Source: an uncultured Desulfatitalea sp. (GTDB taxonomy: Bacteria > Desulfobacterota > Desulfobacteria > Desulfobacterales > Desulfosarcinaceae). Taken from it: a stretch of 64,000 bases of DNA. Numbering within the stretch: position 1 is the first letter of the stretch; every line of letters begins with the position of its first letter. Below the pieces are notes generated by a model, which was not told the origin of the DNA, made no database searches, and was given only the letters and a program-made list of their open reading frames with translations. Location of the stretch: contig CALMNL010000005.1 of the NCBI GenBank assembly GCA_937868765.1, positions 124,001-188,000 on the forward strand, in the 5' to 3' direction. This document shows positions 8,016 to 16,405 of this stretch, piece by piece. The translations under genes and the position numbers were made by a program.

Positions 8016-9269
8016 TCATTGGGCGGTGCCGGCCGTGGAGGCTTCCGCCGCCGGCAACGCCATTTCCTGCTCGATCTCCTTCATGGCGCGCTTCATCTGG
8101 CGCAGGGCCTGGCGGATGCGGTGCTCGTTTTCCACCAGGGCGATGCGCAGGTAGCCTTCGCCCTCCTCGCCGAAGCCGATGCCCGGCGCCAGGGCCACGT
8201 TGGCGCGTCTCATCATCTGGATGGAAAACTCCATGGAGCCCATGCGGTCGAAGGGGGCCGGGATCTTGGCCCAGACGAACATGCCGGCCTTGGGCCGGGT
8301 GATGGGCCAGTCCATGCGTTCCAGGCCTTCGCACAGCACGTCCCGGCGGTTCTGGTAGATGTGGGCCTGGTGGATCACATCCTCGTCGCAGTGGCGCAAC
8401 GCCACGATGCCGGCCACCTGGATGGCCGAAAAGATCCCATAGTCGTAGTAGCCCTTGATCTTGCGCAAGCCGGCCACCATCTCTTTATTGCCCAGGCAGT
8501 AGCCCAGGCGCCAGCCGGCCATGTTGTAGCTCTTGGAGAACGAGCCGAACTCCACGCCCACCTCCATGGCGCCCGGCACCTGCAGGAAGCTGGGGGCCAC
8601 GTAGCCGTCGAAGGTGATCTTGTTGTAGGCGAAATCGTGGATCACCATGAAGCCGTATTTCCTGGCCAGGTAGACCACCCGCTCGTACAGTTCGAGGCTG
8701 CCCAGGACGCCCGTGGGGTTGTGGGGGTAGTTCAAAATCAGCACCTTGGGCCGGGGATAGACGTTGCTGCACATGACTTCCAGGTGCTTGATGAAGGCCT
8801 GCTCCTCTTCCAAAGGGATGCGCAGCACGCTGCCGCCGGCGATGATGGCGGCATAGATGTGCACCGGAAAGGCCGGGGCCGGCACCAGCACCGTGTCCCC
8901 CGGTCCGATGAGGGCCAGGCACAGGTGGGAGATGCCCTCCTTGGAGCCGATGGTGCACATCACCTCGGAGTCGGGCTCCAGATCCACCCCGTAATCCTTC
9001 TTGTAGGATTTGGCGATCTCGATGCGCAGGTTGCGCATGCCGTAGGCCACCGGGTAGCGATGGGTCTTGGGGTCGTTGGCCGCCTCCAGCAGCTTGGCGA
9101 TCACCGGCTCGGGGGCCGGGTCCACGGGGTTGCCCATGCCCAGATCGATGACATCGTCCCCTTTCCAGCGTTTTTCCATCTTCATCTGGTTGATCATGCC
9201 GAAAAGGTAGGGCGGCAGTTGGGACATCCGCTGGGCGAATTGAATGGATGGTTTGTCTGATGGCGCCAT
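8016..9269 (-). CDS. alaC: Class I/II PLP aminotransferase, AlaC-type (alanine-forming)
   Basis: 417 residues, fold-type I aminotransferase. The PLP lysine is K246 in S-F-S-K-S-Y-N-M-A-G-W-R. Also visible are N-Y-P-H-N-P-T-G (substrate/PLP contacts near 180-187), D211 and Y214 in H-D-F-A-Y-N-K, and the C-terminal Y-L-R-I-A-L-V-E arginine that binds the substrate carboxylate. It most resembles AlaC glutamate-pyruvate transaminases; LL-diaminopimelate aminotransferase is the main alternative in this family. The alanine-codon-rich leader peptide upstream supports alanine as the relevant product. AAGGAG precedes the ATG. It has its own promoter, so it is probably separate from the hydrolase cluster upstream on the same strand. 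Confidence 0.88.
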   Translation of the reverse strand: MAPSDKPSIQFAQRMSQLPPYLFGMINQMKMEKRWKGDDVIDLGMGNPVDPAPEPVIAKLLEAANDPKTHRYPVAYGMRNLRIEIAKSYKKDYGVDLEPDSEVMCTIGSKEGISHLCLALIGPGDTVLVPAPAFPVHIYAAIIAGGSVLRIPLEEEQAFIKHLEVMCSNVYPRPKVLILNYPHNPTGVLGSLELYERVVYLARKYGFMVIHDFAYNKITFDGYVAPSFLQVPGAMEVGVEFGSFSKSYNMAGWRLGYCLGNKEMVAGLRKIKGYYDYGIFSAIQVAGIVALRHCDEDVIHQAHIYQNRRDVLCEGLERMDWPITRPKAGMFVWAKIPAPFDRMGSMEFSIQMMRRANVALAPGIGFGEEGEGYLRIALVENEHRIRQALRQMKRAMKEIEQEMALPAAEASTAGTAQ

Positions 9270-9292
9270 CGCTCGATCTCCTTTGCAAATGA

Positions 9293-9325
9293 AAGCCCCG
9301 GACCGCTGGTTTCGATCCGGGGCTT
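9293..9325 (-). terminator. Attenuator-like hairpin in the alaC leader
   Basis: Perfect 10-bp arms (9293-9302 with 9316-9325) around a 13-base loop, 23 bases upstream of the alaC start codon. On the minus strand the stem is followed by TTTCATTT, a weak T-tract. It lies downstream of the leader peptide stop. The arm that starts AGCCCC can alternatively pair with a GGGCT segment between the leader stop and the hairpin, giving a possible antiterminator. Confidence 0.6.
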
Positions 9326-9387
9326 CAAACAGAGCGCCGCGGACCGACCGTTACAGCCCGTGGCGTGGTTTCAACGAGGTGCTTTTG

Positions 9388-9459
9388 CTACTCGCCGCCT
9401 TCCGCCCGAGCTGTGCTGCGCGCGGCGGCCGCGGCATCCAGATACTGCTTCGATCTCAT
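9388..9459 (-). CDS. Alanine-rich leader peptide upstream of alaC
   Basis: A 23-codon frame, ATG at 9459 and TAG at 9388-9390, on the same strand as alaC. Residues 9-13 are five consecutive alanines (codons GCC GCG GCC GCC GCG), with two more alanines at 17 and 19. It lies between a sigma-70-like promoter and a hairpin that precedes alaC. An AGG-containing stretch lies about eight bases before the ATG. This is the arrangement of ribosome-mediated attenuation leaders: scarce charged tRNA-Ala would stall the ribosome in the alanine run and favour read-through into the alanine-forming transaminase. The reading frame is seen directly; the mechanism is inferred. Confidence 0.65.
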   Translation of the reverse strand: MRSKQYLDAAAAARSTARAEGGE

Positions 9460-9490
9460 AAGCCCGACCTGCTTTCCTTAAAGTCCCCTG

Positions 9491-9520
9491 ACTATAAAGA
9501 GGGGCGGACAATCTTGTCAA
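9491..9520 (-). promoter_or_regulatory. Sigma-70-like promoter for the alaC leader
   Basis: On the minus strand TTGACA (9515-9520) is separated by 17 bases from TTATAG (9492-9497), or by 18 from TATAGT. It ends next to the stop codon of the upstream hydrolase gene and would give a leader of about 215 bases before alaC. Confidence 0.6.
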
Positions 9521-10462
9521 TCAAATTTTAGGGCCCAGCGCGGCCCGTTTGCGTTTGGCCGAGAGGGCATACCGGACCATGCCGCATTTCCGGCCGTACT
9601 CGGTGGAAACGCGCGATACCAGAGTCAGCGGCAGAAACCATCGGCCCCGGGGCAGGGGTTCGGCCGCCGGGGCGTGATCGTGCCCCAAATCCACCTCGGC
9701 GCAGGCCACGCCGGATTTGCCGGAAATCAGGGCAACCGCTTCGCCCCGGGCATCGACGATCACCGAGGTATCGACAAAATCCGCCGTGAATTGGAGGCCG
9801 AGACTCATGGGCAGCGTGCTGGAGAAGCGCCCCGTCTTGTTGCAGGCCACCACCGGCACCGCCAGGCGTCGGGCATAGAGCGCCGCGGTGTTTTTATACA
9901 CTTCCACCCAGTTGTCCCGGTCCCCCTTGAGGAAGAAGGCCGGCAGCGCGGGGCAGGAGTACTGCAGCAGCAAGATCTCCGGGCGGTTTTGAATCAGGCT
10001 CCTAATCGTGTGCGTCTTGGAGGTGTCGAAGCAGATGGCGATGCCGATGCGGCCGATGGGCGTGTCGAAGACGTTGGGGCTCAGCCCGCCGCCCTTGAAG
10101 AAAAAGGCTTCGCAGGCGGCCGGCTCGATCTTGCGATGGGACCATACTTCGCCGTTCGGCCCGCACAGGATGAAGGTATCGAAGAAATCCGCGCCGTCCT
10201 TTTCCAGGATGCAGGTGGCGATATAGACGCCATGCTGACGGCACAGCCCATCGAGCCATTGGCAGGTCCGTCCCCGCAGGGGCTCGGCAGCCTCCCAGAT
10301 CGTGTCGTCGTAGACGTAGCCCGCCAGGGCGAATTCGGGCAACGAAACGAGTCGGGCGCCCGCCCGCACCGCTTCGAGGATGTGGGCTTCGGCCCGCCGG
10401 CGATTGCCTTCCCAGTCGTCATTTCTGGATTCCATCTGAACTGCAGCGACGGTGAGTTTCAT
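9521..10462 (-). CDS. Carbon-nitrogen hydrolase (nitrilase superfamily)
   Basis: 313 residues with the nitrilase-superfamily catalytic triad visible in order: Glu in S-L-P-E-F, Lys in H-R-K-I-E-P, and Cys in G-I-A-I-C-F-D. It probably hydrolyses an amide or carbamoyl bond in a small cytoplasmic metabolite, and the substrate cannot be named. The start at 10462 has an AGGAG site and gives M-K-L-T-V-A-A-V-Q-M, the normal family N-terminus; the open frame extends further upstream without merit. It is the last gene of a four-gene minus-strand cluster and lies 32 bases after the DUF3786 gene. Confidence 0.87.
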   Translation of the reverse strand: MKLTVAAVQMESRNDDWEGNRRRAEAHILEAVRAGARLVSLPEFALAGYVYDDTIWEAAEPLRGRTCQWLDGLCRQHGVYIATCILEKDGADFFDTFILCGPNGEVWSHRKIEPAACEAFFFKGGGLSPNVFDTPIGRIGIAICFDTSKTHTIRSLIQNRPEILLLQYSCPALPAFFLKGDRDNWVEVYKNTAALYARRLAVPVVACNKTGRFSSTLPMSLGLQFTADFVDTSVIVDARGEAVALISGKSGVACAEVDLGHDHAPAAEPLPRGRWFLPLTLVSRVSTEYGRKCGMVRYALSAKRKRAALGPKI

Positions 10463-10494
10463 GATCGCTCCTGTCAAAGTTCTTCCGATGAGGG

Positions 10495-11433
10495 TTACGA
10501 CCCCGCGGCCGCGCGGCCGACGGAGATGTCGCCGAAGGCCAGCGCCACCCGGTTGACCAGGGCCCAGATGGCGTCCGCCGCCAGGATGGTCTCGATGGGG
10601 CGGTCGAACAGCACCTGCAGGCGGGGCTTGAACTCCTCGTCCCCCTGCCACAAGAGAAAGTAGAGTGCCAGGCGCGGAAAGGGCAGCAATTGGTAGGCGG
10701 CATCGGCCAAGGGCATGGGCTTGCCGCCCAGGGCCAGGCAGGCCTTTTGAAATCCCGGCAGATCCTGGCCGAAGCGTCTGCGGATTGGATCGGTGCGGAA
10801 TACGTGGGGGCCGGTGAAGAAATGGCCCTCCTTGAGATCCTTGCCCGAAACGATATCCTGGCCCAGGGGATGGACCGCCTGGACGTTCTTCAGATAGAGC
10901 ACGGTGGCCAGGGCCAGCAAGGGGTCTTTTACCGCTGTCCATCGGCCCCCGGGCTCCGGGCGCAAAAGGGTGCGCGCCCCCAGATCGATGCGGAGCTCTT
11001 CGTTGAGAAACCGGAACTGGAAACAGGCCGGCCCCGCCGCTTCGAAAAAGGTGAGGTTGCACACCGTCAAGGGGTCCCGTTGGGCCGCCGCCTGCCAGTA
11101 GGCTTCGTCCACCGCGAGGTGCGAACCGTCCGGGGCATAGGCCTTGGGCGCCTCTTGCAGCCGCCGGCGCTGCATGGAGAGAAAGGCCCCGCTGAAGGGG
11201 TAGGGGCCGCTGCTGAAATTCTCGCAGGGGAACTGGCTGCAATCGGCCATGCAGTGGCGCACGCGATTGAGCCGGGCGCAGGCCAGGATGGGGCAGGGGC
11301 TGCCCAGAATGCGCTCCTGGGCCGCGGCCTTGGCGGCGGCCGTATCGCCGTCGCCCGGCCCGCAGGTCGAACAGACCCCCTTGAGATTGAGCTTGCACAC
11401 ATCGCAGTCGATGCCGCAGGCGCCGGTGGGCAT
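10495..11433 (-). CDS. DUF3786 protein with N-terminal cysteine-rich domain
   Basis: 312 residues. The N-terminal 65 residues contain many cysteines in CxxC-type spacings (C6, C10, C13, C21, C24, then C-P-I-L-A-C and C-M-A-D-C-S-Q-F-P-C), as in DUF3795-type metal or Fe-S binding regions. Residues 120-300 resemble DUF3786, a family common in anaerobes and often next to corrinoid or one-carbon genes. No catalytic role is known. GAGGAGG precedes the ATG. Its position inside the NMN adenylyltransferase-like and hydrolase cluster is unusual and gives no firm functional clue. Confidence 0.8.
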   Translation of the reverse strand: MPTGACGIDCDVCKLNLKGVCSTCGPGDGDTAAAKAAAQERILGSPCPILACARLNRVRHCMADCSQFPCENFSSGPYPFSGAFLSMQRRRLQEAPKAYAPDGSHLAVDEAYWQAAAQRDPLTVCNLTFFEAAGPACFQFRFLNEELRIDLGARTLLRPEPGGRWTAVKDPLLALATVLYLKNVQAVHPLGQDIVSGKDLKEGHFFTGPHVFRTDPIRRRFGQDLPGFQKACLALGGKPMPLADAAYQLLPFPRLALYFLLWQGDEEFKPRLQVLFDRPIETILAADAIWALVNRVALAFGDISVGRAAAGS

Positions 11434-11478
11434 GGGATTACCTCCTCGGCCGTCGGGTGAATCGGATGGGGCCCTGCT

Positions 11479-12072
11479 TCATGATCGGTGCGAGCCGCCC
11501 CCTGCCTGCATCGTTTTCAGGCGTTGCTCAATGCCCCACGTCCTCATCAACGACGCCACGCAGGCCGGCACCAGGTGCTCCCAGGACCGGCCCGTGATCA
11601 TTCTCCGGCGGATGTCGCCGGCGCTGATGCCCTTTTTTTCGGGGGGCACTTCCCACAGCACGTGGACGCGCAGACCTAATGATTCGAAGTAGTGCCGCTT
11701 GCGCCGGCCCCAGTCATCGTAAATGGAGAGAAAGAAGATTGCGTCCAGGGGCACATAGTAGCGATAGCGTTCGGGCTCGCTGATTGGCAGGGGCACGATG
11801 GTGAAATCCTGCCAGGCCACGCCGGCCTGCAGCAGGGTCTCCCTGACCAGGATGTGGCGTTCGTAGTAGGTCAGGGGGTTCTCCAGCGGGTCGTGGCGCA
11901 CCGGGTCGGCGTTCTCCTTCCGGGTCAACAGCGGGTCTGGATTGGTGACGGCCACCACCAGGTGCCGGCAGAGGGCCTTGCCGGCCAGCAGGTATCTGAG
12001 GTGGTCGTTGTGCAGGATCTGGAAACGACCGTGAATGACACCAATGGGGTACGCCGGTTGGCCTTCGGTCAT
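11479..12072 (-). CDS. Nicotinamide-nucleotide adenylyltransferase-like nucleotidyltransferase
   Basis: 197 residues of the HIGH-type nucleotidyltransferase superfamily. The nucleotide-binding motif is G-R-F-Q-I-L-H-N-D-H near the N-terminus, and the C-terminal I-S-A-G-D-I-R-R-R-M corresponds to the ISxTxxR motif. The length and G-R-F-Q motif fit archaeal-type NadM enzymes making NAD+ from NMN and ATP. The second histidine of the HxGH signature is present as H-N-D-H. Its ATG overlaps the stop of the phosphoglycerate mutase-like gene by 4 bases (ATGA), indicating translational coupling. Confidence 0.78.
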   Translation of the reverse strand: MTEGQPAYPIGVIHGRFQILHNDHLRYLLAGKALCRHLVVAVTNPDPLLTRKENADPVRHDPLENPLTYYERHILVRETLLQAGVAWQDFTIVPLPISEPERYRYYVPLDAIFFLSIYDDWGRRKRHYFESLGLRVHVLWEVPPEKKGISAGDIRRRMITGRSWEHLVPACVASLMRTWGIEQRLKTMQAGGGSHRS

Positions 12073-13445
12073 CGCGCCTTCCCTCGATCGCCGCTATCGC
12101 CGCCGTCTGTCGGGGGGGGATGGTGGGTCCGTTTGCCGAGCCGAAGCGGTTCGTAGCGGCCGGGCCAGTAAGGCTGGTCCACCGGTGTGTCCATGATTCC
12201 CTGGAGCTTGGCCCGGTCCAGGTGGTTCAGGATCAGGTACATGAGCTCCTTGCCGCGCACGAAGCCCAGTGCCCCGCCGGCCGCGCTGACTTCGTCGTAA
12301 CGCTGCACCGCATCGCGCCGGATGCCGGGCCCGTGGTAGATGACCGGCACCGGTTCGCCCGAATGGATCAGCGGTCCGGCGCTGGGCGTGGAGTGATCCG
12401 CGGCCACCACCAGCAGCAACTCCGGGTCGGCCCGCAGGGCTTCCAGGACCGTCCCGAGCCCCTGGTCCAGTGCTTCGATGACCCGCATTTTGCGCTGGGG
12501 GTCCTTGGTGTGGGCGGCTTCATCCGGCGTCTTGGTGTGGACGTGAATAAAATCGTAGCGGCCTGCCAGTTCCAGGGCGGTTTGCACCCGTTGGGCCAGG
12601 TCGCGGCCCGGATCGTCACCGTCGGTGACCTGGCGGGCATCCATGCCCAGATAGGCGGCCAGGCCGAGGTAGATGATGCCGCTGGCGAGGATCAGGCCCC
12701 TCAAACCGCAGGCCTGCGAGAAGGACGCAACCGGCTTCAGGCGCCCGGCCCGCTGGGTCACCAGGCCGTTGAGCGGCACCTGGCCCTTCTCCCGCCGGCT
12801 CCGGTTCACGGGATGGTCCTGCAAGGTGTGATGGACCCACTCCAGGTAGGCGCCCAGGACCTTGGCCGTGCTGCGGGCCGCCCCATCGTCGGCGTGGTCG
12901 GCCCAGGGGCGCACGGCCATCAGCGGCGTGCCGTTCATCATGGTATCGGAGTCGGTCACGAAGGGGGCCACCTCTCCCGAAAGGGTCAGAATCCCCCCCA
13001 GTTTGCCGGTGGGGTGCAGGTGCACCTGGATGCCGTCCAGGGCGAAGTTTTCCACGGCGCCCATCAGGGACTGGATCTCCTCGGCCGTGGCCGGATGTTT
13101 CGCATCGTTGAGCAGCAGGGTGCCCTCGGAGGTGGGCGCGAGGTGCACCAGATGGGTCAGCACGGCCACGTCGCGGGCAGAAAGGGGGATGCCGGCACCC
13201 AGCGCCTCCAATGCCCCGCGGCCGGGGAAGTCCTGCATGTCGTAGCCGAACATGGTGAAATGGGCATTTTCGCTGGGCAGGGCCTGGCCCAGCAAGGCGG
13301 CATGGTACAGGCCGTTGGCGCCGTCGCGGGCCAGGCTGTCGAGCACCGGCGTCTGTGCGGCCTGCAGCGGCGTGCGGTGGCCCAGTTCGGGGTACGCGCG
13401 GTCGCCCAGCCCGTCGAGCAGAATCAGGATGCACTTCTTGGGCAT
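12069..13445 (-). CDS. Cofactor-independent phosphoglycerate mutase-like (ApgM type, alkaline phosphatase superfamily)
   Basis: 458 residues. The metal-binding L-L-D-G-L-G-D near residue 9, the nucleophile serine region S-E-N-A-H-F-T-M-F-G-Y near 58, and the distal metal ligands in V-H-T-K-T-P-D-E-A-A-H and A-A-D-H-S-T-P identify the alkaline phosphatase superfamily, closest to archaeal-type 2,3-bisphosphoglycerate-independent phosphoglycerate mutases. The length exceeds typical ApgM (about 400-410) by a C-terminal tail rich in Pro, Asp and Gly. It begins the four-gene minus-strand cluster. A related phosphotransferase role is possible, because several subfamilies share these motifs. Confidence 0.82.
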   Translation of the reverse strand: MPKKCILILLDGLGDRAYPELGHRTPLQAAQTPVLDSLARDGANGLYHAALLGQALPSENAHFTMFGYDMQDFPGRGALEALGAGIPLSARDVAVLTHLVHLAPTSEGTLLLNDAKHPATAEEIQSLMGAVENFALDGIQVHLHPTGKLGGILTLSGEVAPFVTDSDTMMNGTPLMAVRPWADHADDGAARSTAKVLGAYLEWVHHTLQDHPVNRSRREKGQVPLNGLVTQRAGRLKPVASFSQACGLRGLILASGIIYLGLAAYLGMDARQVTDGDDPGRDLAQRVQTALELAGRYDFIHVHTKTPDEAAHTKDPQRKMRVIEALDQGLGTVLEALRADPELLLVVAADHSTPSAGPLIHSGEPVPVIYHGPGIRRDAVQRYDEVSAAGGALGFVRGKELMYLILNHLDRAKLQGIMDTPVDQPYWPGRYEPLRLGKRTHHPPPTDGGDSGDRGKAR

Positions 13446-13602
13446 GGTCGGGCTCTCTCGGGTTCAGGTCCTGGGGTGGTCGGCAGGTCTTTCATACCCG
13501 CGCCACCGGATGGTGTCAATGCAGCAGGCTATCGGGGTTTTCAATCCCAGGCGGCCCTGTCATGAAAACAAAATATTTGCCTTGGGCGCGGAAATACTTA
13601 AA

Positions 13603-14223
13603 ATGGCCTCCATGCTGATCGATATGCACATCCATACGCGGCTCTCACCGTGCAGCCGCCTGCAGATCGGGGAGATTCTGGCCCACGCCAGGACGCGCGG
13701 CCTGGACGGCATCTGTATCACCGATCACAATCTCATGGATATCCGCCACGTGCTTGCCGAAGGCGTCCAGCCTGACGGCTTGTGCGTGATCTTCGGCATG
13801 GAGTACAGCACCCCCCAGGGCGATTTCCTGATCTTCGGCCCCTTCGAAAAGATCACGCCGGAGTTGCCCGCCGACCAATTGCTGCGCCATGTCCAGGAAT
13901 GCGGCGGCCTCGCCGTGGCCGCCCATCCCTTCCGCAAGGCCCGGCCGGTGGACGAACGGCTCATCCGGCAGGGGCTGTGCGGCGCCATCGAGAGCTGCAA
14001 CGGCCGCAACACCCCCCTGGAAAATGCGGCCGCCGACCAGTGGCGGCAGCGCTGCGGCCTGACCGCCTGCGGCGGCAGCGACGCCCACACCCTGCCCGAA
14101 CTGGGTGCCTGCGCCACGCGCTTCTGCGTTCCCATCCAGACCCGAGCGGACCTGATCCAGGCCCTGAAACAGGGTCGGTGCCGGCCGGAAATTCCCTCTT
14201 TCGGGAAAGCGGCTGCAATCTGA
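13603..14223 (+). CDS. PHP domain metal-dependent hydrolase
   Basis: 206 residues, or 203 if the in-frame ATG at 13612 is used; neither start has a strong ribosome site. PHP motifs run in order: D-M-H-I-H-T (metal ligands), T-D-H-N, G-M-E-Y, A-A-H-P-F, and G-G-S-D-A-H near the C-terminus. Such stand-alone proteins are phosphoesterases; the substrate is unknown. It lies divergent to the phosphoglycerate mutase-like gene and ends 18 bases before the convergent rubrerythrin gene. Confidence 0.85.
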   Translation: MASMLIDMHIHTRLSPCSRLQIGEILAHARTRGLDGICITDHNLMDIRHVLAEGVQPDGLCVIFGMEYSTPQGDFLIFGPFEKITPELPADQLLRHVQECGGLAVAAHPFRKARPVDERLIRQGLCGAIESCNGRNTPLENAAADQWRQRCGLTACGGSDAHTLPELGACATRFCVPIQTRADLIQALKQGRCRPEIPSFGKAAAI

Positions 14224-14241
14224 ATTCAGCGCGCCGGGCGG

Positions 14242-14763
14242 CTAAATATCCAGGTCGGCGGGCTCATAAAATTTCTGCGGATGCTCGCAGGAGGGGCATT
14301 TCTGGGGCGGCTCGGTCCCCTCGACGATATAGCCGCACATGGTGCACTTCCATTTGATGGGCTGCGCGCGTTGGTAGACCGTTCCCGCCTCGACCATGGC
14401 CAGCAGCTTCTTGTAGCGCTCCCGGTGATGGGCTTCGATCCTGGCCACCTGCCGGAAGGCGTTGGCGGCCCTGGTGTTGCCCTCGGCTTCGGCCTCCCGC
14501 ACGAACTGCGGGTACATGCTCTGGACCTCGTGATCCTCGCCGCCGATGGCCTCCTTCAGGTTGGCCACCGTGTCGCCGATCCCCTGCAGCAGCAACAGAT
14601 GGTCCTTGGCATGCTGGCGCTCGTTTTCAGCCGTCTCTTCGAAGAGCTTGGCAATATACAGGTAGCCCTCCTTGCGGGCCACCTCGGCGAAGAAGGTGTA
14701 CTTGTTGCGGGCCTGGGATTCCCCGGCAAAGGCGGCTTTCAGGTTCTCGATGGTCTTGCTCAT
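14242..14763 (-). CDS. rbr: Rubrerythrin
   Basis: 173 residues. The N-terminal four-helix ferritin-like domain shows E-S-Q-A-R-N-K-Y, E-N-E-R-Q-H-A and R-I-E-A-H-H-R-E-R-Y diiron ligand motifs. The C-terminal rubredoxin domain has C140/C143 (C-T-M-C-G-Y) and C156/C159 (C-P-S-C). It reduces hydrogen peroxide in anaerobes, taking electrons through rubredoxin or NADH-dependent partners. It stands alone, divergent from the CoA-ligase gene. Confidence 0.96.
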   Translation of the reverse strand: MSKTIENLKAAFAGESQARNKYTFFAEVARKEGYLYIAKLFEETAENERQHAKDHLLLLQGIGDTVANLKEAIGGEDHEVQSMYPQFVREAEAEGNTRAANAFRQVARIEAHHRERYKKLLAMVEAGTVYQRAQPIKWKCTMCGYIVEGTEPPQKCPSCEHPQKFYEPADLDI

Positions 14764-14954
14764 GATGTGCTCCTGGTGGATGGGGGATAGTATCGTCGGT
14801 TGCTTCCACTCAACAGAAACCGCCGGTGTTTGTCAATGGAATAGACCCGTGGCGGCCCTGGTCTTTTCCCTTGCCAAAACCAGAAGCTACCCATAATCTG
14901 CCAACCATCCTCACCGAATTGGTTCAAGGACCCTGAAACAAGGACGTTTCGCCC

Positions 14955-16388
14955 ATGCAGCTCATGCCCGATGACATGCAGAAATTCTTCAGTCCCCGCA
15001 GTATCGCCTTCGTTGGCGTTTCCCGTTCCGCCGGCCGCTTCGGCGGCCTGAGCTTCCTGACCAGGTACCAGGAGTCGGGCTATGCCGGGGGCTTGTACCC
15101 TATCAATCCCAAAGCCGATCACATTCTGGGCATCAAGGCCTGGCCCGATCTCGGGGCCCTGCCCGAAACGCCGGACCTGGCCATGGTGGCGGTGGCGGCC
15201 GACAAAGTCCCCGAGGTGGTGATCGCTTGCGCCCGCAGGGGGATCCACCACGTCCACCTGTTGACCTCGGGCTTCGACGAGCTGGGCAGCGAACAGGGCA
15301 ATCTGTTGGAGGCGCGTCTGGTGGCGGTCTGCCAGGAGCACGCGGTACGCCTTATCGGGCCCAACTGCATGGGGCCCTACCGGCCGGCATCGCGGCTCAC
15401 CGCCTGGGGGGCCATCCCCGGCCTGCCGGGGCCGCTGGGCATCATCTCCCAATCGGGCGGCATGACCCAGCGTCTCACCGAATATGCCGCGTCGCTGGGC
15501 CTGGGGGTCGAAAAGGCGGTCAGCGTCGGCAACGGCAGCGTGCTCGATGCCCTGGATTTTCTCGAGGCGTTCGGCCAGGACCCGGCTGTTCGCGTCATCG
15601 GCATGTACCTGGAGAGCGTGTCCGACGGCCGCCGGCTGATGGAACTGGCCGGCCGCATCGGCCGAACCAAACCCATCGTCGTGATCAAAGGCGGCCAGAG
15701 CGAGGTGGGGGCGCGCACCGCCGCCTCCCACACCGGCGCCATGGCAGGCCGCCGTGCCGTTTGGGACGCCGTGATGCGCCAGGCCAAAATGATTGCCGTG
15801 GAGACCATGGATGAATGGCTGGATGCCCTGATGATCTTCGCCCATATTCCCACGCCCTGCACTCAAAGTGTGTTCATCATCGGCGGAGGCGGCGGCAGCA
15901 GCGTGATCTACGGCGATACCTGCGCCCGCGAAGGGCTGCAAGTGCCGCCCCTGGCGCCCGGGACCATGCAGTCGCTGCGGCAGATCACGCCCGAAGCCGG
16001 CTCCATTGCCGGCAATCCCCTGGATCACTGGCTGGTCTTCAGCGACGCGCCCCACCTGGCCCGCTTGGTCGACCTGGCCGAGCAGGACCCGGGGATTTCC
16101 CTGATTCTCGTGGACCGTCTCATCCCCCGCAAGGCCTTTCACGGCCAGGATGATTCGGACAACACCGCCGACACCATCGCCCGGCTCCAGCAGCGCCAGG
16201 GCACCAAACCCATCATCTTCGTGGTCGACTCCGAAGGCGGCGACGCGGACCTGGCCGCCCGGGGCGCAGCGGTCCGCGCCCTTTATGGTACCGCAGGGTA
16301 TGCCGTTTTCCCCGGCATCGTGCGCGCGGCCCGGGCCATCAAACGGCATTGTCGTTATTTTGAAAAGCGATCGCGGAAGATTCAATAA
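14955..16388 (+). CDS. CoA-binding NDP-forming acyl-CoA ligase, alpha-type subunit
   Basis: 477 residues. A CoA-binding Rossmann domain (S-I-A-F-V-G-V-S near 16-24) is followed by succinyl-CoA-ligase-like domains with I-I-S-Q-S-G-G near 161 and the phosphohistidine loop A-A-S-H-T-G-A-M-A-G near 255-264. This matches the alpha part of ADP-forming acetyl-CoA synthetases (AcdA/Pat-like). The ATP-grasp (beta) domain normally fused or adjacent is not present here, so a separate subunit elsewhere is expected. ATG at 14955 is chosen, with M-P at residue 4 as an alternative. It lies convergent with the TRAP permease gene. Confidence 0.82.
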   Translation: MQLMPDDMQKFFSPRSIAFVGVSRSAGRFGGLSFLTRYQESGYAGGLYPINPKADHILGIKAWPDLGALPETPDLAMVAVAADKVPEVVIACARRGIHHVHLLTSGFDELGSEQGNLLEARLVAVCQEHAVRLIGPNCMGPYRPASRLTAWGAIPGLPGPLGIISQSGGMTQRLTEYAASLGLGVEKAVSVGNGSVLDALDFLEAFGQDPAVRVIGMYLESVSDGRRLMELAGRIGRTKPIVVIKGGQSEVGARTAASHTGAMAGRRAVWDAVMRQAKMIAVETMDEWLDALMIFAHIPTPCTQSVFIIGGGGGSSVIYGDTCAREGLQVPPLAPGTMQSLRQITPEAGSIAGNPLDHWLVFSDAPHLARLVDLAEQDPGISLILVDRLIPRKAFHGQDDSDNTADTIARLQQRQGTKPIIFVVDSEGGDADLAARGAAVRALYGTAGYAVFPGIVRAARAIKRHCRYFEKRSRKIQ

Positions 16389-16405
16389 CGGCTGACCGAC
16401 GGTGA

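Noticed and set aside
8016-9269. LL-diaminopimelate aminotransferase
   Set aside because: Same superfamily, but overall look and the alanine leader favour AlaC; kept only as an alternative.
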